From an uncultured Mollicutes bacterium (lineage in GTDB: Bacteria; Bacillota_I; Bacilli_A; MAG-NZ): a stretch of 6,238 bases of DNA. Position 1 is the first letter of the stretch, and every line of letters begins with the position of its first letter. Below the pieces are notes generated by a model. It made no database searches and was not told the DNA's origin. It worked only from the letters and a program-made list of their open reading frames with translations. Positions 1 to 6,184 of this stretch are shown here, piece by piece. The position numbers and the translations under genes are program-made. Location of the stretch: positions 1-6,238 of the forward strand of contig CAJYBF010000064.1 of the NCBI GenBank assembly GCA_913064935.1, given 5' to 3'.

Positions 1-287
1 GGTTGATTAGAGTCAACTCCAATAACAACATCTGGTATAGTAATTTCTGTATCTACATATCCTACTACTGCATTCTTCTCCAAACAAATATAAGGACTTA
101 CTCTTTGAAGATGAGCAACCATCTCATCTAATCTTCTTAGTGTGGAATATTTCGTAGAAAAGCATGCGTATTTATATATGAGTTTAAGTAAACTTACTTC
201 TTCTATATTTGCATCTCCATAATTTTCAAGCCTAGTTGAAATATTATTTACTGATGTAATAAATATTCTTGCATTTTTAGTTTCCAT
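1..287 (-). CDS. Unidentified phage protein, N-terminal 95 residues (runs off left edge)
   Basis: Reading leftward from an ATG at 287-285, the frame stays open to the window edge: 95 whole codons, beginning METKNARIFITSVNN. The ATG shares its A with the TAA stop of the preceding gene (TAATG), so translation is very probably coupled to it. That overlap is the main reason for accepting this gene and its start. Residues 1-70 look helical and basic, with single cysteines in YACF (residue 42) and YICL (residue 68). From about residue 73 a more beta-prone stretch begins (VVGYVDTEITIPDVVIGVDS). No signal peptide or membrane segment is visible. I do not recognise the family. Its place after a row of virion genes suggests a small structural or assembly protein, but that is inference from position. 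The C-terminus lies outside the window, so full length is unknown. Confidence 0.75.
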   Translation of the reverse strand, partial: METKNARIFITSVNNISTRLENYGDANIEEVSLLKLIYKYACFSTKYSTLRRLDEMVAHLQRVSPYICLEKNAVVGYVDTEITIPDVVIGVDSNQ

Positions 288-865
288 TATACAACTGTTA
301 GTAAGCAATCTATAACTCCAACTGAAACTATATTACCCGCAGATGAAACAACTGGTGTTCTATCTTTACAGGCATCACAATCTGATGTCTCAAGAGTAAT
401 TATAAGATTATTTAGATTAGTAATAGCGTCCTGGAATCTTCCCAGAATTAATGAATTTTTAGTAGCTTCTAAATACAAATCAAATAGTAATGCATTTTGA
501 AAATTACCATTACAATTTAAACATGACAAATCAATATTAGCTATCAGTTTAGCTTGAACTACATAGTATTGTGTAAGATTAAATGTAGCTGTCATTGCAA
601 CTTCTGGTTCACTTGTAGTTATTTGCAAGAAATATATTCCATCAAAAGAAGTTACTCCAGCAGCACTTGCCGATATCTCTATACTTTCAACTTCACTTGT
701 TCCTGCTAATAAGCTAGATAAATCAACTGATTTAGATGGATCTTTGTATGTTTTGTCAGTCCATAGTAATATTTCTGTTACAGTTTGTCCAACAGTTACA
801 TTGACTTCTAAATCAATAGTAGCAAGATCATTTGCTACTAAGAATTTTGTTATATTTATAGCCAT
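287..865 (-). CDS. Phage structural-type protein with paired CxxC motifs, 192 aa
   Basis: This complete gene of 192 codons has an ATG start and a TAA stop. The N-terminal half (about residues 1-100) is beta-rich, with alternating hydrophobics, and has the look of a small virion-protein domain. The C-terminal half (about 98-160) is helical, with FQNALLFDLYLEATKNSLILG followed by a second helix. These helices are bracketed by C115-x-x-C118 and C163-x-x-C166, with a fifth cysteine at 187. Four cysteines in two CxxC pairs could bind a metal or form disulfides. From memory, helical Cys-bracketed proteins like this recur beside the capsid and neck genes of gut Bacteroidota phages with no assigned function. 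The gene starts 25 nt after an intrinsic terminator, has no Shine-Dalgarno and no recognisable promoter, and overlaps the next gene by one base. Expression probably relies on readthrough. The role in the virion is unproven. Confidence 0.85.
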   Translation of the reverse strand: MAINITKFLVANDLATIDLEVNVTVGQTVTEILLWTDKTYKDPSKSVDLSSLLAGTSEVESIEISASAAGVTSFDGIYFLQITTSEPEVAMTATFNLTQYYVVQAKLIANIDLSCLNCNGNFQNALLFDLYLEATKNSLILGRFQDAITNLNNLIITLETSDCDACKDRTPVVSSAGNIVSVGVIDCLLTVV

Positions 866-890
866 TATTTTATTTTAAATTTTAATTAAT

Positions 891-925
891 AAAAAAGGGA
901 CTGGGAAATTAACTTCCAGTCCCTT
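891..925 (-). terminator. Intrinsic terminator after the 412-aa structural gene
   Basis: A perfect 10-bp stem, AAGGGACTGG (minus strand 925-916) against CCAGTCCCTT (904-895), encloses an 11-nt loop. It is followed on the minus strand by more T residues (894-891), giving a run of six T including the end of the stem. The stem has a GC-rich core and the U-tract is on the correct side for leftward transcription only. It lies 28 nt past the stop of the 412-aa gene and 25 nt before the start of the 192-aa gene. Confidence 0.88.
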
Positions 926-952
926 AATTGAATTTTTTAGTTTAGACTACTA

Positions 953-2191
953 CTAGCTTGCTTTAATAGTTGCAACAGAAGCTGCTCCTAAAATAGTGTT
1001 CAAATCAGCAATAACTCCATTCACATTAGCGTTAGGAACTGCAGCCGTAGGAATAGCTATTGTTAAATTCTTCTTAGACTTCTTAGCTTCATCTCTTCCT
1101 TCGTCGAAGTAAGAAATTTCAATTAAGTCATAAGAACCACTAACACTAGAAGCTAAAGCTGGCCCAACAATGTTATGTGGGTAACCATTAGTTCTATAAG
1201 CATCTCCTCTTTCACCTAATAGGAAGTACTCCATCTCAACTACTTGGTAACCTGTACCAACACCTTTACTACCTTCAACGGTAACAGTTACAGTTGGGTA
1301 AGTTGTAGCAGAAATATCTACACTAAAAGCGTCATAAGTCTGAATCTTTTTATCTCCATCAAATCCGTTAGCATCAAGCTTTCCTTCTATGATAAGACCA
1401 GCACCTGTTGCAACTCCAGCAGCAGTTACAGTAGTACCAGTTGAAGCTGGATCATAAACAACACTAACTGCAGTTGCAGAAGTAATTGTTACAACGCTAG
1501 TTCCACCATTAGCAGCAGTTACGCCATCAATAGCATCAAGAACAGCAGCAATCTTTCCAGCAGCTTGGATATCTGTGTCAGCATCTAATAATGCAACATC
1601 ATAAGAAACACCATCAACTGTTACAGTTGCAGTTGCATCAGCAGTTGGAGCTGTATCAACGTCAATTGTTTGAGAAGCATATCCCTTGAAAAATGAAAAA
1701 GATCTGTTAGTTGAATCAGTTGAACCAATTTCACGTATAAAATTACGATTCAAAGAAGCAATAAGACCATCAACAATACTGTCTTGAGTATTACCAGTTA
1801 CAGCTTGGTAGTATCCTTGCTTAAGGTATTCATCTTCTTGAGATAAAGAACCATGACCTGATATTAAAATGTTTACAGTGTAAAGAGTGTTAAGATCTAC
1901 TGTTAAACCAGAAATAACTGATTTCTTAAGAGCAGGAGCAGTATATGCTACTGACTTAGAATCTAATACATTATCCACTTTGATGGTATCACTAGAGATA
2001 ATGTTTCCTAGTGCATCCTTTTGAAATAACTTAAAACTACCACCTGCAGATACTGCATCACCGTCAGCTCCTAAAAGAACCATATCGTTTGCAACTCCTA
2101 CTGATTTCAATGTAGCTAAGCTTGTTACTGTCGCAGCAGGTGCATTACCTACGTACATGTGTCTAACCTGATTTTGACCGGCTAATCCCAT
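953..2191 (-). CDS. Abundant-type phage structural protein with an inserted beta domain, 412 aa
   Basis: This 412-codon gene begins at ATG 2191. Its leader is AT-rich with no Shine-Dalgarno. The protein matches, from memory, a structural-protein family very common in gut Bacteroidota phage contigs. Family-like stretches are the N-terminal VRHMYVGN (9-16), a middle segment with EDEYLKQGYYQ (119-129), then TGNTQDSIVDGLIASLNRNFIRE (132-154), and near the C-terminus MEYFLLGERGDAYRTNGYP (320-338) followed by YDLIEISYFDEG. Between the middle and C-terminal blocks, residues about 183-266 form an Ala/Thr/Val-rich beta module that looks inserted. Coding ends in three consecutive in-frame TAG codons. 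The gene has its own promoter upstream and a strong terminator downstream, as expected for a high-copy virion protein. A tail-tube, sheath or capsid-decoration role is possible; the sequence alone does not decide. The structural assignment is firm, the exact role is not. Confidence 0.88.
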   Translation of the reverse strand: MGLAGQNQVRHMYVGNAPAATVTSLATLKSVGVANDMVLLGADGDAVSAGGSFKLFQKDALGNIISSDTIKVDNVLDSKSVAYTAPALKKSVISGLTVDLNTLYTVNILISGHGSLSQEDEYLKQGYYQAVTGNTQDSIVDGLIASLNRNFIREIGSTDSTNRSFSFFKGYASQTIDVDTAPTADATATVTVDGVSYDVALLDADTDIQAAGKIAAVLDAIDGVTAANGGTSVVTITSATAVSVVYDPASTGTTVTAAGVATGAGLIIEGKLDANGFDGDKKIQTYDAFSVDISATTYPTVTVTVEGSKGVGTGYQVVEMEYFLLGERGDAYRTNGYPHNIVGPALASSVSGSYDLIEISYFDEGRDEAKKSKKNLTIAIPTAAVPNANVNGVIADLNTILGAASVATIKAS

Positions 2192-2241
2192 AATAAAATT
2201 TGTTTTTAATTAATAATTTACTTGTGATACTTATTTTTTAT

Positions 2242-2272
2242 CAAATGTAAGGAATAGTATCTAATATCCTAA
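2242..2272 (-). promoter_or_regulatory. Bacteroidota-type promoter for the 412-aa structural gene
   Basis: On the minus strand TACATTTG (2249-2242) matches the Bacteroidota -7 consensus TAnnTTTG exactly. TTAG (2272-2269) lies 19 nt upstream, in the place of the -33 element (consensus TTTG or TTG), with one mismatch. Transcription would begin near 2235, giving a leader of roughly 45 nt before the ATG at 2191. This is the only exact CAAAnnTA I found on the plus strand in an intergenic region of the window. It sits in a 99-nt gap, the second longest between adjacent complete genes, and no terminator is visible for the preceding gene, so readthrough from upstream may add to expression. Confidence 0.65.
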
Positions 2273-2290
2273 CATATTTTTAATTTATTT

Positions 2291-3028
2291 TTAAACTCTA
2301 GAATCTAATTGCATTCTTGACTGTAAAGTTCCATCTCTATAATCTAATACAGCATTTTCAACTGCTATATTAATTATTTCTCTATGAGCTAAATTAGCTA
2401 ATTTACATGTAGCTAAAGCAGTCTTTCCTTCAATTGTTAATCCTAATCCCGCTACATCTGATGATGTTTGTAAATCTCCAATAATTATTGGAGAAGGATA
2501 AGAAATGTATCGGACATTATATCTACTCAATGCTTCTTCTGATACTATCTCAACGGTTGTTTTTGAATTTTGCTTAGAAACATCTAGTCTCCATGCTTTA
2601 TTCTTATTGGGCTTTCTAAATGGATTCCTGTGACTAATCATGAACTCATCGTGAGTTACTGGAAGTACTGGAATTATTTTCCCATTATATAAGCTATTAG
2701 TACTACTTATAGTTGCTGTCTCCAGAACTATATACATAGCTTGATTACTTAACTCATAAAACTTAGAATCACTCACAAGACCTCTGGTAGAGGTTACTTG
2801 TGAGGTTATCTTTTCATCTTTTACTAATTCATTTAGTACTCTACGAGCTTTCTCTTGGAGCTCAAATGAAATAGAAGGATCTTTTGTTGCATCATAATAA
2901 TTCTTAACTAATTGCTCTTGAGCAACTGTAAGGTAAGAACTAATTTCAAAAGTATCTAATCCAGGTGCTCCTTCCAGAGCATTATTATATCTTAAATTAA
3001 ATTCTTCTTTTATTTCTAATGCAGTCAT
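2291..3028 (-). CDS. Head-tail neck/connector-like phage protein, 245 aa
   Basis: This gene of 245 codons runs from ATG 3028 to a TAA. The start lies 4 nt after the TAG of the 294-aa gene, with a weak AGGA just before it, so the two are probably co-translated. The N-terminus is helical, with APGLDTFEISSYLTVAQEQL (21-40) leading into VKNYYD. A middle block has HDEFMISHRNPFRKPNKNKAWRLD (126-149), then RYISYPSPIII (173-183). A final helix has CKLANLAHREIINIAVENAV (208-227). This order, especially the 'AQEQLVKNYY' N-terminus, the tyrosine-proline strand and the HREI helix, is what I recall from a widespread protein in Bacteroidota phages, usually encoded near the capsid gene. Size and architecture resemble neck, adaptor or tail-completion proteins of podophage and myophage connectors. 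The connector role is inferred, not shown by a catalytic or binding motif. No signal peptide or membrane segment is present. Confidence 0.85.
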   Translation of the reverse strand: MTALEIKEEFNLRYNNALEGAPGLDTFEISSYLTVAQEQLVKNYYDATKDPSISFELQEKARRVLNELVKDEKITSQVTSTRGLVSDSKFYELSNQAMYIVLETATISSTNSLYNGKIIPVLPVTHDEFMISHRNPFRKPNKNKAWRLDVSKQNSKTTVEIVSEEALSRYNVRYISYPSPIIIGDLQTSSDVAGLGLTIEGKTALATCKLANLAHREIINIAVENAVLDYRDGTLQSRMQLDSRV

Positions 3029-3032
3029 TATC

Positions 3033-3917
3033 CTACTTTAAATTATTTTTAAGCTTTGCTTCAAGTGCTAATCTCATTTCTTGACCTAAATTACTAGATA
3101 AGTATTCAGCAGCAACTTGAATAAATGGAGCATCTCCATCAGAAATTGGCTCATCATCTAAAGTATAGAATTTCTTATCCACTTTATTTACAGCTCCAAA
3201 TTCATAACAAGTTTCTAATAATACTTTAGATTTTAAATACTCATCACCCATAATAGAACAAAGTAAACTTGGATTCTTTTCAAGTTCCTTATGTAATTCA
3301 GATTGTAAGAAATCAAGCTTATGAGATCTATTAGTATTTCTACCAAGATTTCTTAAAGCATATCTTAATACTTCTTTATCATCTTCATACTTAACATACA
3401 ACTTGTACGCTTGTACTTTATTTCCAACCTTATTAATTTCTTGAGCCATCTGTTCAGATGCAGATGTTAACACCCATCTGTTAGTTGCTCTATGCTTAAT
3501 CTCATCGTGACTATTAGCTACGACTGGACAAGCCATTAATACTTTAATCTTAATGTAATCATAAGGATCTGATTTATCCAATCTCATTTCATCCTTCCCC
3601 AAATAAATTGGAAGGATTCCCATATCATAAGCTCCACCACCTTCTTTCCAGAATGTTCCGTAGATACTTAAATCAACTCCTTTAAGGATACTTTCTAATC
3701 CTTCTTTCTCTATATTAGTAAGAAGATTCTTCATCTTACCATTGTCCATTGTTGGTGCTGGTATTGCTACTTCAGCTCCATTTAACAAACTTCCATAAGC
3801 AACATGCTTAGGATCTTTAATACCATTCGTTTCGTTTGGTATGAATTTTACTGATACAATCTTGTCTTCTAAGAAATCAGTACGTACTACTTTCTTTTTA
3901 TCTTCTGTCTTTGACAT
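3033..3917 (-). CDS. Conserved phage protein of unknown function beside the capsid gene, 294 aa
   Basis: This gene of 294 codons starts at ATG 3917, after an A/T-rich leader, and ends in TAG. Its N-terminus is very basic (MSKTEDKKKVVR). The segment KDPKHVAYGSLLNGAEVAIPAP (34-55) is followed by LLTNIEKEGLESIL (65-78), then LSIYGTFWKEGG (83-94) and YLGKDEMRLDKSDPYDYIKIKVL (105-127). The C-terminal half is mainly helical and charged, with basic clusters (RNLGRNTNRSHK, 189-200). From memory, proteins with the same 'KHVAYG' and 'LDLSDPxDYIKYKVLL' features commonly sit near the capsid gene in Bacteroidota phages, without an assigned function. The repeated acidic and basic patches would fit a protein-binding or nucleic-acid-binding internal virion protein, but I see no recognised fold or active site. 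It lies downstream of the capsid terminator and a structured leader, and 4 nt before the neck-like gene, so it probably forms a two-gene unit with it. Confidence 0.82.
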   Translation of the reverse strand: MSKTEDKKKVVRTDFLEDKIVSVKFIPNETNGIKDPKHVAYGSLLNGAEVAIPAPTMDNGKMKNLLTNIEKEGLESILKGVDLSIYGTFWKEGGGAYDMGILPIYLGKDEMRLDKSDPYDYIKIKVLMACPVVANSHDEIKHRATNRWVLTSASEQMAQEINKVGNKVQAYKLYVKYEDDKEVLRYALRNLGRNTNRSHKLDFLQSELHKELEKNPSLLCSIMGDEYLKSKVLLETCYEFGAVNKVDKKFYTLDDEPISDGDAPFIQVAAEYLSSNLGQEMRLALEAKLKNNLK

Positions 3918-3954
3918 TTTTAAACTATTTAAATGATTCTTCCTTCCTTATGTG

Positions 3955-4036
3955 TGATGATTAGCTTCGGGTGCAATCATCAAAACCTTAATAAGAATTA
4001 CTCTGGGACGCTGTTCTTATGGGTAGCGTAGTAATT
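3955..4036 (-). ncRNA. Candidate structured 5' leader (possible H-type pseudoknot plus hairpin) of the 294-aa gene
   Basis: On the minus strand AATTACT-ACGC (4036-4026) pairs with GCGT (4011-4008) and, after a 5-nt bulge, AGTAATT (4002-3996). The loop holds ATAAGAA (4020-4014), which is exactly complementary to TTCTTAT (3997-3991) just beyond the stem; the two helices share only two bases, the order of an H-type pseudoknot. A second hairpin follows: TGATGATT (3982-3975) and AATCATCA (3962-3955), a perfect 8-bp stem with a 12-nt loop. Neither has a following U-tract, so they are not simple terminators. I match no known RNA family. It could be a translational control element, a processed transcript end, or chance in AT-rich DNA. 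Confidence 0.4.
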
Positions 4037-4049
4037 ACTGTTATTCTTG

Positions 4050-4083
4050 AAAAATTGCCCTCGTCGAACAAACAAGGGCAATT
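4050..4083 (-). terminator. Intrinsic terminator after the major capsid gene
   Basis: A perfect 9-bp stem, AATTGCCCT (minus strand 4083-4075) against AGGGCAATT (4061-4053), closes a 13-nt loop and runs into five consecutive T residues (4054-4050). It lies 15 nt after the capsid stop codon. On the plus strand the stem is followed by ATTACTT rather than a T run, so it is directional. It should limit readthrough from the heavily expressed capsid gene into the genes to its left. Confidence 0.88.
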
Positions 4084-4098
4084 ATTACTTATATTACT

Positions 4099-5598
4099 CT
4101 ACGCTAAAACGTAAGGGATAATTGAAGCAGTTCTTGATGGATCATATACTACAACACCTAATTGGCACCATTTAGTAATTGTTCCAGAATCTTCTAAAGT
4201 TCCCATGTTTCCGTTATTTACAGCTCCTGTAAATGGATTTCTGAAACCCCATTGGTAACCTCTAATTTCCTCAGCACCTTTAACCTGTACTTTTTTGATA
4301 TTTGGATCTTCTGGTGATCCGATGTAGAATATATCGAATCTATAAGATTCAGTCTCTCCACTAGATCCAGGGATCTTGATTGTGTTACGGATCTTATCAT
4401 CGTAGAAATCATCTACTTCCAATTTCACTGTTACACCATTTGGTGCCATGTACTCTACGAATTGGAATCCTGCACTCATAGCATTACTATGTAATTCAGA
4501 ATTTGTATTCTTAACTGTTGCTGGATTAGTACCAGGAGTACTCATATTGGCAGCCCAACCAGAAGTTGTCTTTAATACAGCTTTATGGAACTCAGCAGCT
4601 CCTCTTTCACCAGTACGTAAGATGAACACACGTTGGTTGAAACCTAATTTACCTTCAGATAATCCGAATAAAATCTCTTCTAAAAGCTCAATAGAGAACT
4701 CATTGTAGAAATAAGTATTAGATTGTTCCATTTGTTCACGGATACCAGAACCTATCTTGATACTACGACCAGATACATCTTTGTTATGGTATTGACCATC
4801 AGAAGTTCTGTTAGTTTTACCGTACATAAGGAATTTGTTTTTGTAAAGAGAAAATTCTTGCTCTACTAACCAATCCTCATATAATGCTAATGCACCAAAT
4901 ACTTTCTTGTTACCAGCTTTGTCAACAACAGGAATACCCATTACAACTTGCTTGTTTGTAGCATCACCTGGAAGTTTATGGTCGATACGAATAGTAGTCA
5001 ACTCACCTCTCATAGAAACTGGAGTTACTCTACGAACACCACCAACTTCTCTTGATAAACCTTTACCTACTGGAGCAAACTCCTCAGTAAATCTTTTACC
5101 AGCTACTAATTCAGAACCAGGAATACCTGATCTATCTGAACCTGCGATTTCACAAGTATGAACCCATTGAGATCCTGATGGGAAACCATCATCTAAAATT
5201 CTAATTGGATACACCTCATTCTTTTCACCTACTACAATTTCACCTTTGAAGAACCATTGCTCATCAAATGTTAATTGGAATTCTTGACCACCTTCACCGA
5301 TGTTATTGTCACTTGCAGTAACAGTTGCACCTTTAAAAGAAGCTTCCACTAAAGGAATATTTCTACGAGAACTACCAATAAGCTCCCAATAGAACTCATT
5401 ATCGTTATCTACCTGCTTAGTATCAAATCTAGCTAACATATTTTCCAAAGACTTACCTCTGTTAATTGCTAACAATTTGATCATAGCATCATTAATCTTT
5501 GTTGGAGATGTCTTCCAGATAGCACCTAATGTGTTCTCAGGATTAATCATACCAGCAAAGGCTTTTGCGTCAGTTACTTGGAACCTACCTAATTGCAT
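4099..5598 (-). CDS. Major capsid protein, 499 aa
   Basis: This is the largest gene of the window: 499 codons, ATG start, TAG stop. The length suits an HK97-fold major capsid protein of a large tailed phage. The C-terminus is the clearest family mark: EEIRGYQWGFRNPFTG (443-458), then a hydrophobic strand and VYDPSRTASIIPYVLA (484-499), close to the 'DPTRTASLIP' ending I recall for capsid proteins of gut Bacteroidota phages. Other typical parts are an N-terminal helical segment (10-60), WELIGSSRRNIPLVEA (71-86), a beta-rich central region, EDWLVEQEFSLYKNKFLMYG (241-260) and the helix NEFSIELLEEILFGLSEGKLG (299-319). There is no obvious cleavage site, signal peptide or membrane segment. The leader is A/T-rich without Shine-Dalgarno; the gene starts 30 nt after the 129-aa gene and ends in a strong terminator, in keeping with very high output. 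Identification rests on remembered family features, not on a search. Confidence 0.88.
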   Translation of the reverse strand: MQLGRFQVTDAKAFAGMINPENTLGAIWKTSPTKINDAMIKLLAINRGKSLENMLARFDTKQVDNDNEFYWELIGSSRRNIPLVEASFKGATVTASDNNIGEGGQEFQLTFDEQWFFKGEIVVGEKNEVYPIRILDDGFPSGSQWVHTCEIAGSDRSGIPGSELVAGKRFTEEFAPVGKGLSREVGGVRRVTPVSMRGELTTIRIDHKLPGDATNKQVVMGIPVVDKAGNKKVFGALALYEDWLVEQEFSLYKNKFLMYGKTNRTSDGQYHNKDVSGRSIKIGSGIREQMEQSNTYFYNEFSIELLEEILFGLSEGKLGFNQRVFILRTGERGAAEFHKAVLKTTSGWAANMSTPGTNPATVKNTNSELHSNAMSAGFQFVEYMAPNGVTVKLEVDDFYDDKIRNTIKIPGSSGETESYRFDIFYIGSPEDPNIKKVQVKGAEEIRGYQWGFRNPFTGAVNNGNMGTLEDSGTITKWCQLGVVVYDPSRTASIIPYVLA

Positions 5599-5628
5599 AA
5601 TTTAATTGTTTTAAAAAGTTGTTTTTAT

Positions 5629-6018
5629 TTATTCTATTTCTAAATCCTTAAGATCCGATAATTTGAAATTAGAATTCTCGTCTGATACATTTGTATCAAC
5701 CTTTCCTTCTTCAGTAAAATTAGCACCTCTTAATAAATTTTCTATATTATTAGTGATCTTACTCTCTGCTCTCGTTCCGAAAACACTAAAGTCTTTTAGA
5801 CCACCAGTTAGATAAAACAAAGCTTCTAATTTAATTCTAGATCCAATTGGATCAGCTTTTTGAGCCTGCACGAATGCATTTTCTTTATTACCTAAATCAG
5901 TAGTGATTTGATTATACAGTTCATCTTTTTGAGAATCACTAAGCACAATACCAGGAATCACTTCTGGAGTTGTAGAGATATAAGACTTAATACTATTAAG
6001 ACTGTAACTTACTTTCAC
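5629..6018 (-). CDS. Small acidic phage protein directly upstream of the capsid gene, 129 aa
   Basis: This gene of 129 codons starts at GTG (6018-6016) and ends at TAA. No ATG is available: the protein has no internal methionine and an in-frame stop lies five codons upstream, at 6033-6031. The GTG overlaps the TGA of a 22-codon ORF in a GTGA junction, which supports it as the real start. The protein also lacks Cys, His and Trp. Residues 25-70 look helical (LSDSQKDELYNQITTDLGNK onward), a Gly-rich turn follows, and the last 29 residues are acidic and probably disordered (9 Asp/Glu against 3 Lys). I do not recognise the family. A small helical protein with an acidic tail immediately before the capsid gene is a plausible scaffold, chaperone or decoration protein, but this is a positional guess. 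A frameshift could also have split it from the 22-codon ORF to form one longer gene. Confidence 0.75.
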   Translation of the reverse strand: MKVSYSLNSIKSYISTTPEVIPGIVLSDSQKDELYNQITTDLGNKENAFVQAQKADPIGSRIKLEALFYLTGGLKDFSVFGTRAESKITNNIENLLRGANFTEEGKVDTNVSDENSNFKLSDLKDLEIE

Positions 6019-6083
6019 ACTAAGCCTAGCTCATGTTTGATGTCTGCTACGGCATCTTTAAAATCTTCATAATCTTTAATCAC
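6015..6083 (-). CDS. Possible 22-aa coupled leader peptide
   Basis: GTG at 6083-6081 opens a 22-codon frame (MIKDYEDFKDAVADIKHELG, then LV) ending at TGA 6017-6015. An in-frame TAA lies two codons upstream of the GTG, so the frame cannot extend far. A clear Shine-Dalgarno, AGGAGAAGG (6099-6091), stands 7 nt before the start, the only strong one in the window. The stop overlaps the GTG of the 129-aa gene by four bases (GTGA), a usual sign of translational coupling. The peptide is amphipathic and highly charged, with the sense of a real helix (DFKDAVADIKHEL). It may be a coupling peptide, or the true N-terminus of the 129-aa protein separated by a frameshift. Confidence 0.5.
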   Translation of the reverse strand: MIKDYEDFKDAVADIKHELGLV

Positions 6084-6090
6084 TATTTAT

Positions 6091-6099
6091 CCTTCTCCT
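6091..6099 (-). promoter_or_regulatory. Strong Shine-Dalgarno AGGAGAAGG
   Basis: AGGAGAAGG on the minus strand lies 7 nt upstream of the GTG at 6083. It stands out because the capsid, 412-aa, 294-aa and 192-aa genes all have A/T-rich leaders without such a site. It supports translation beginning at this GTG and then passing, by the GTGA overlap, to the 129-aa gene. Confidence 0.6.
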
Positions 6100-6184
6100 A
6101 TATGTTGTGCGAATTTTAAATATGACTATCCACCTCCAAAAACAAACAAAGAGTTTCCGCAGAAGTGGTATAGAGTAATATTCC

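Noticed and set aside
85..92. TATATTTG on the minus strand, matching the Bacteroidota -7 element
   Set aside because: It lies inside the partial coding region with no evident gene start just downstream in the window; an 8-mer with two free positions occurs by chance in such AT-rich DNA.
1244..1444. Plus-strand ORF of 66 codons opposite the 412-aa gene
   Set aside because: It lies wholly antisense to a well-supported gene and has a low-complexity Ser/Thr/Asn-rich translation typical of a complementary frame.
4099..4101. Possible TAG readthrough of the capsid gene (frame stays open about 35 codons)
   Set aside because: The extension would run through the intrinsic terminator and structured leader, its translation has no resemblance to a capsid domain, and the C-terminus already ends as the family does.
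4218..4412. Minus-strand 64-codon ORF in another frame inside the capsid gene
   Set aside because: It is fully contained in the capsid gene with no independent signals.
4448..5161. Two plus-strand ORFs (86 and 84 codons) opposite the capsid gene
   Set aside because: Both are antisense shadows of the capsid coding sequence, with no ribosome site or promoter and no family resemblance.
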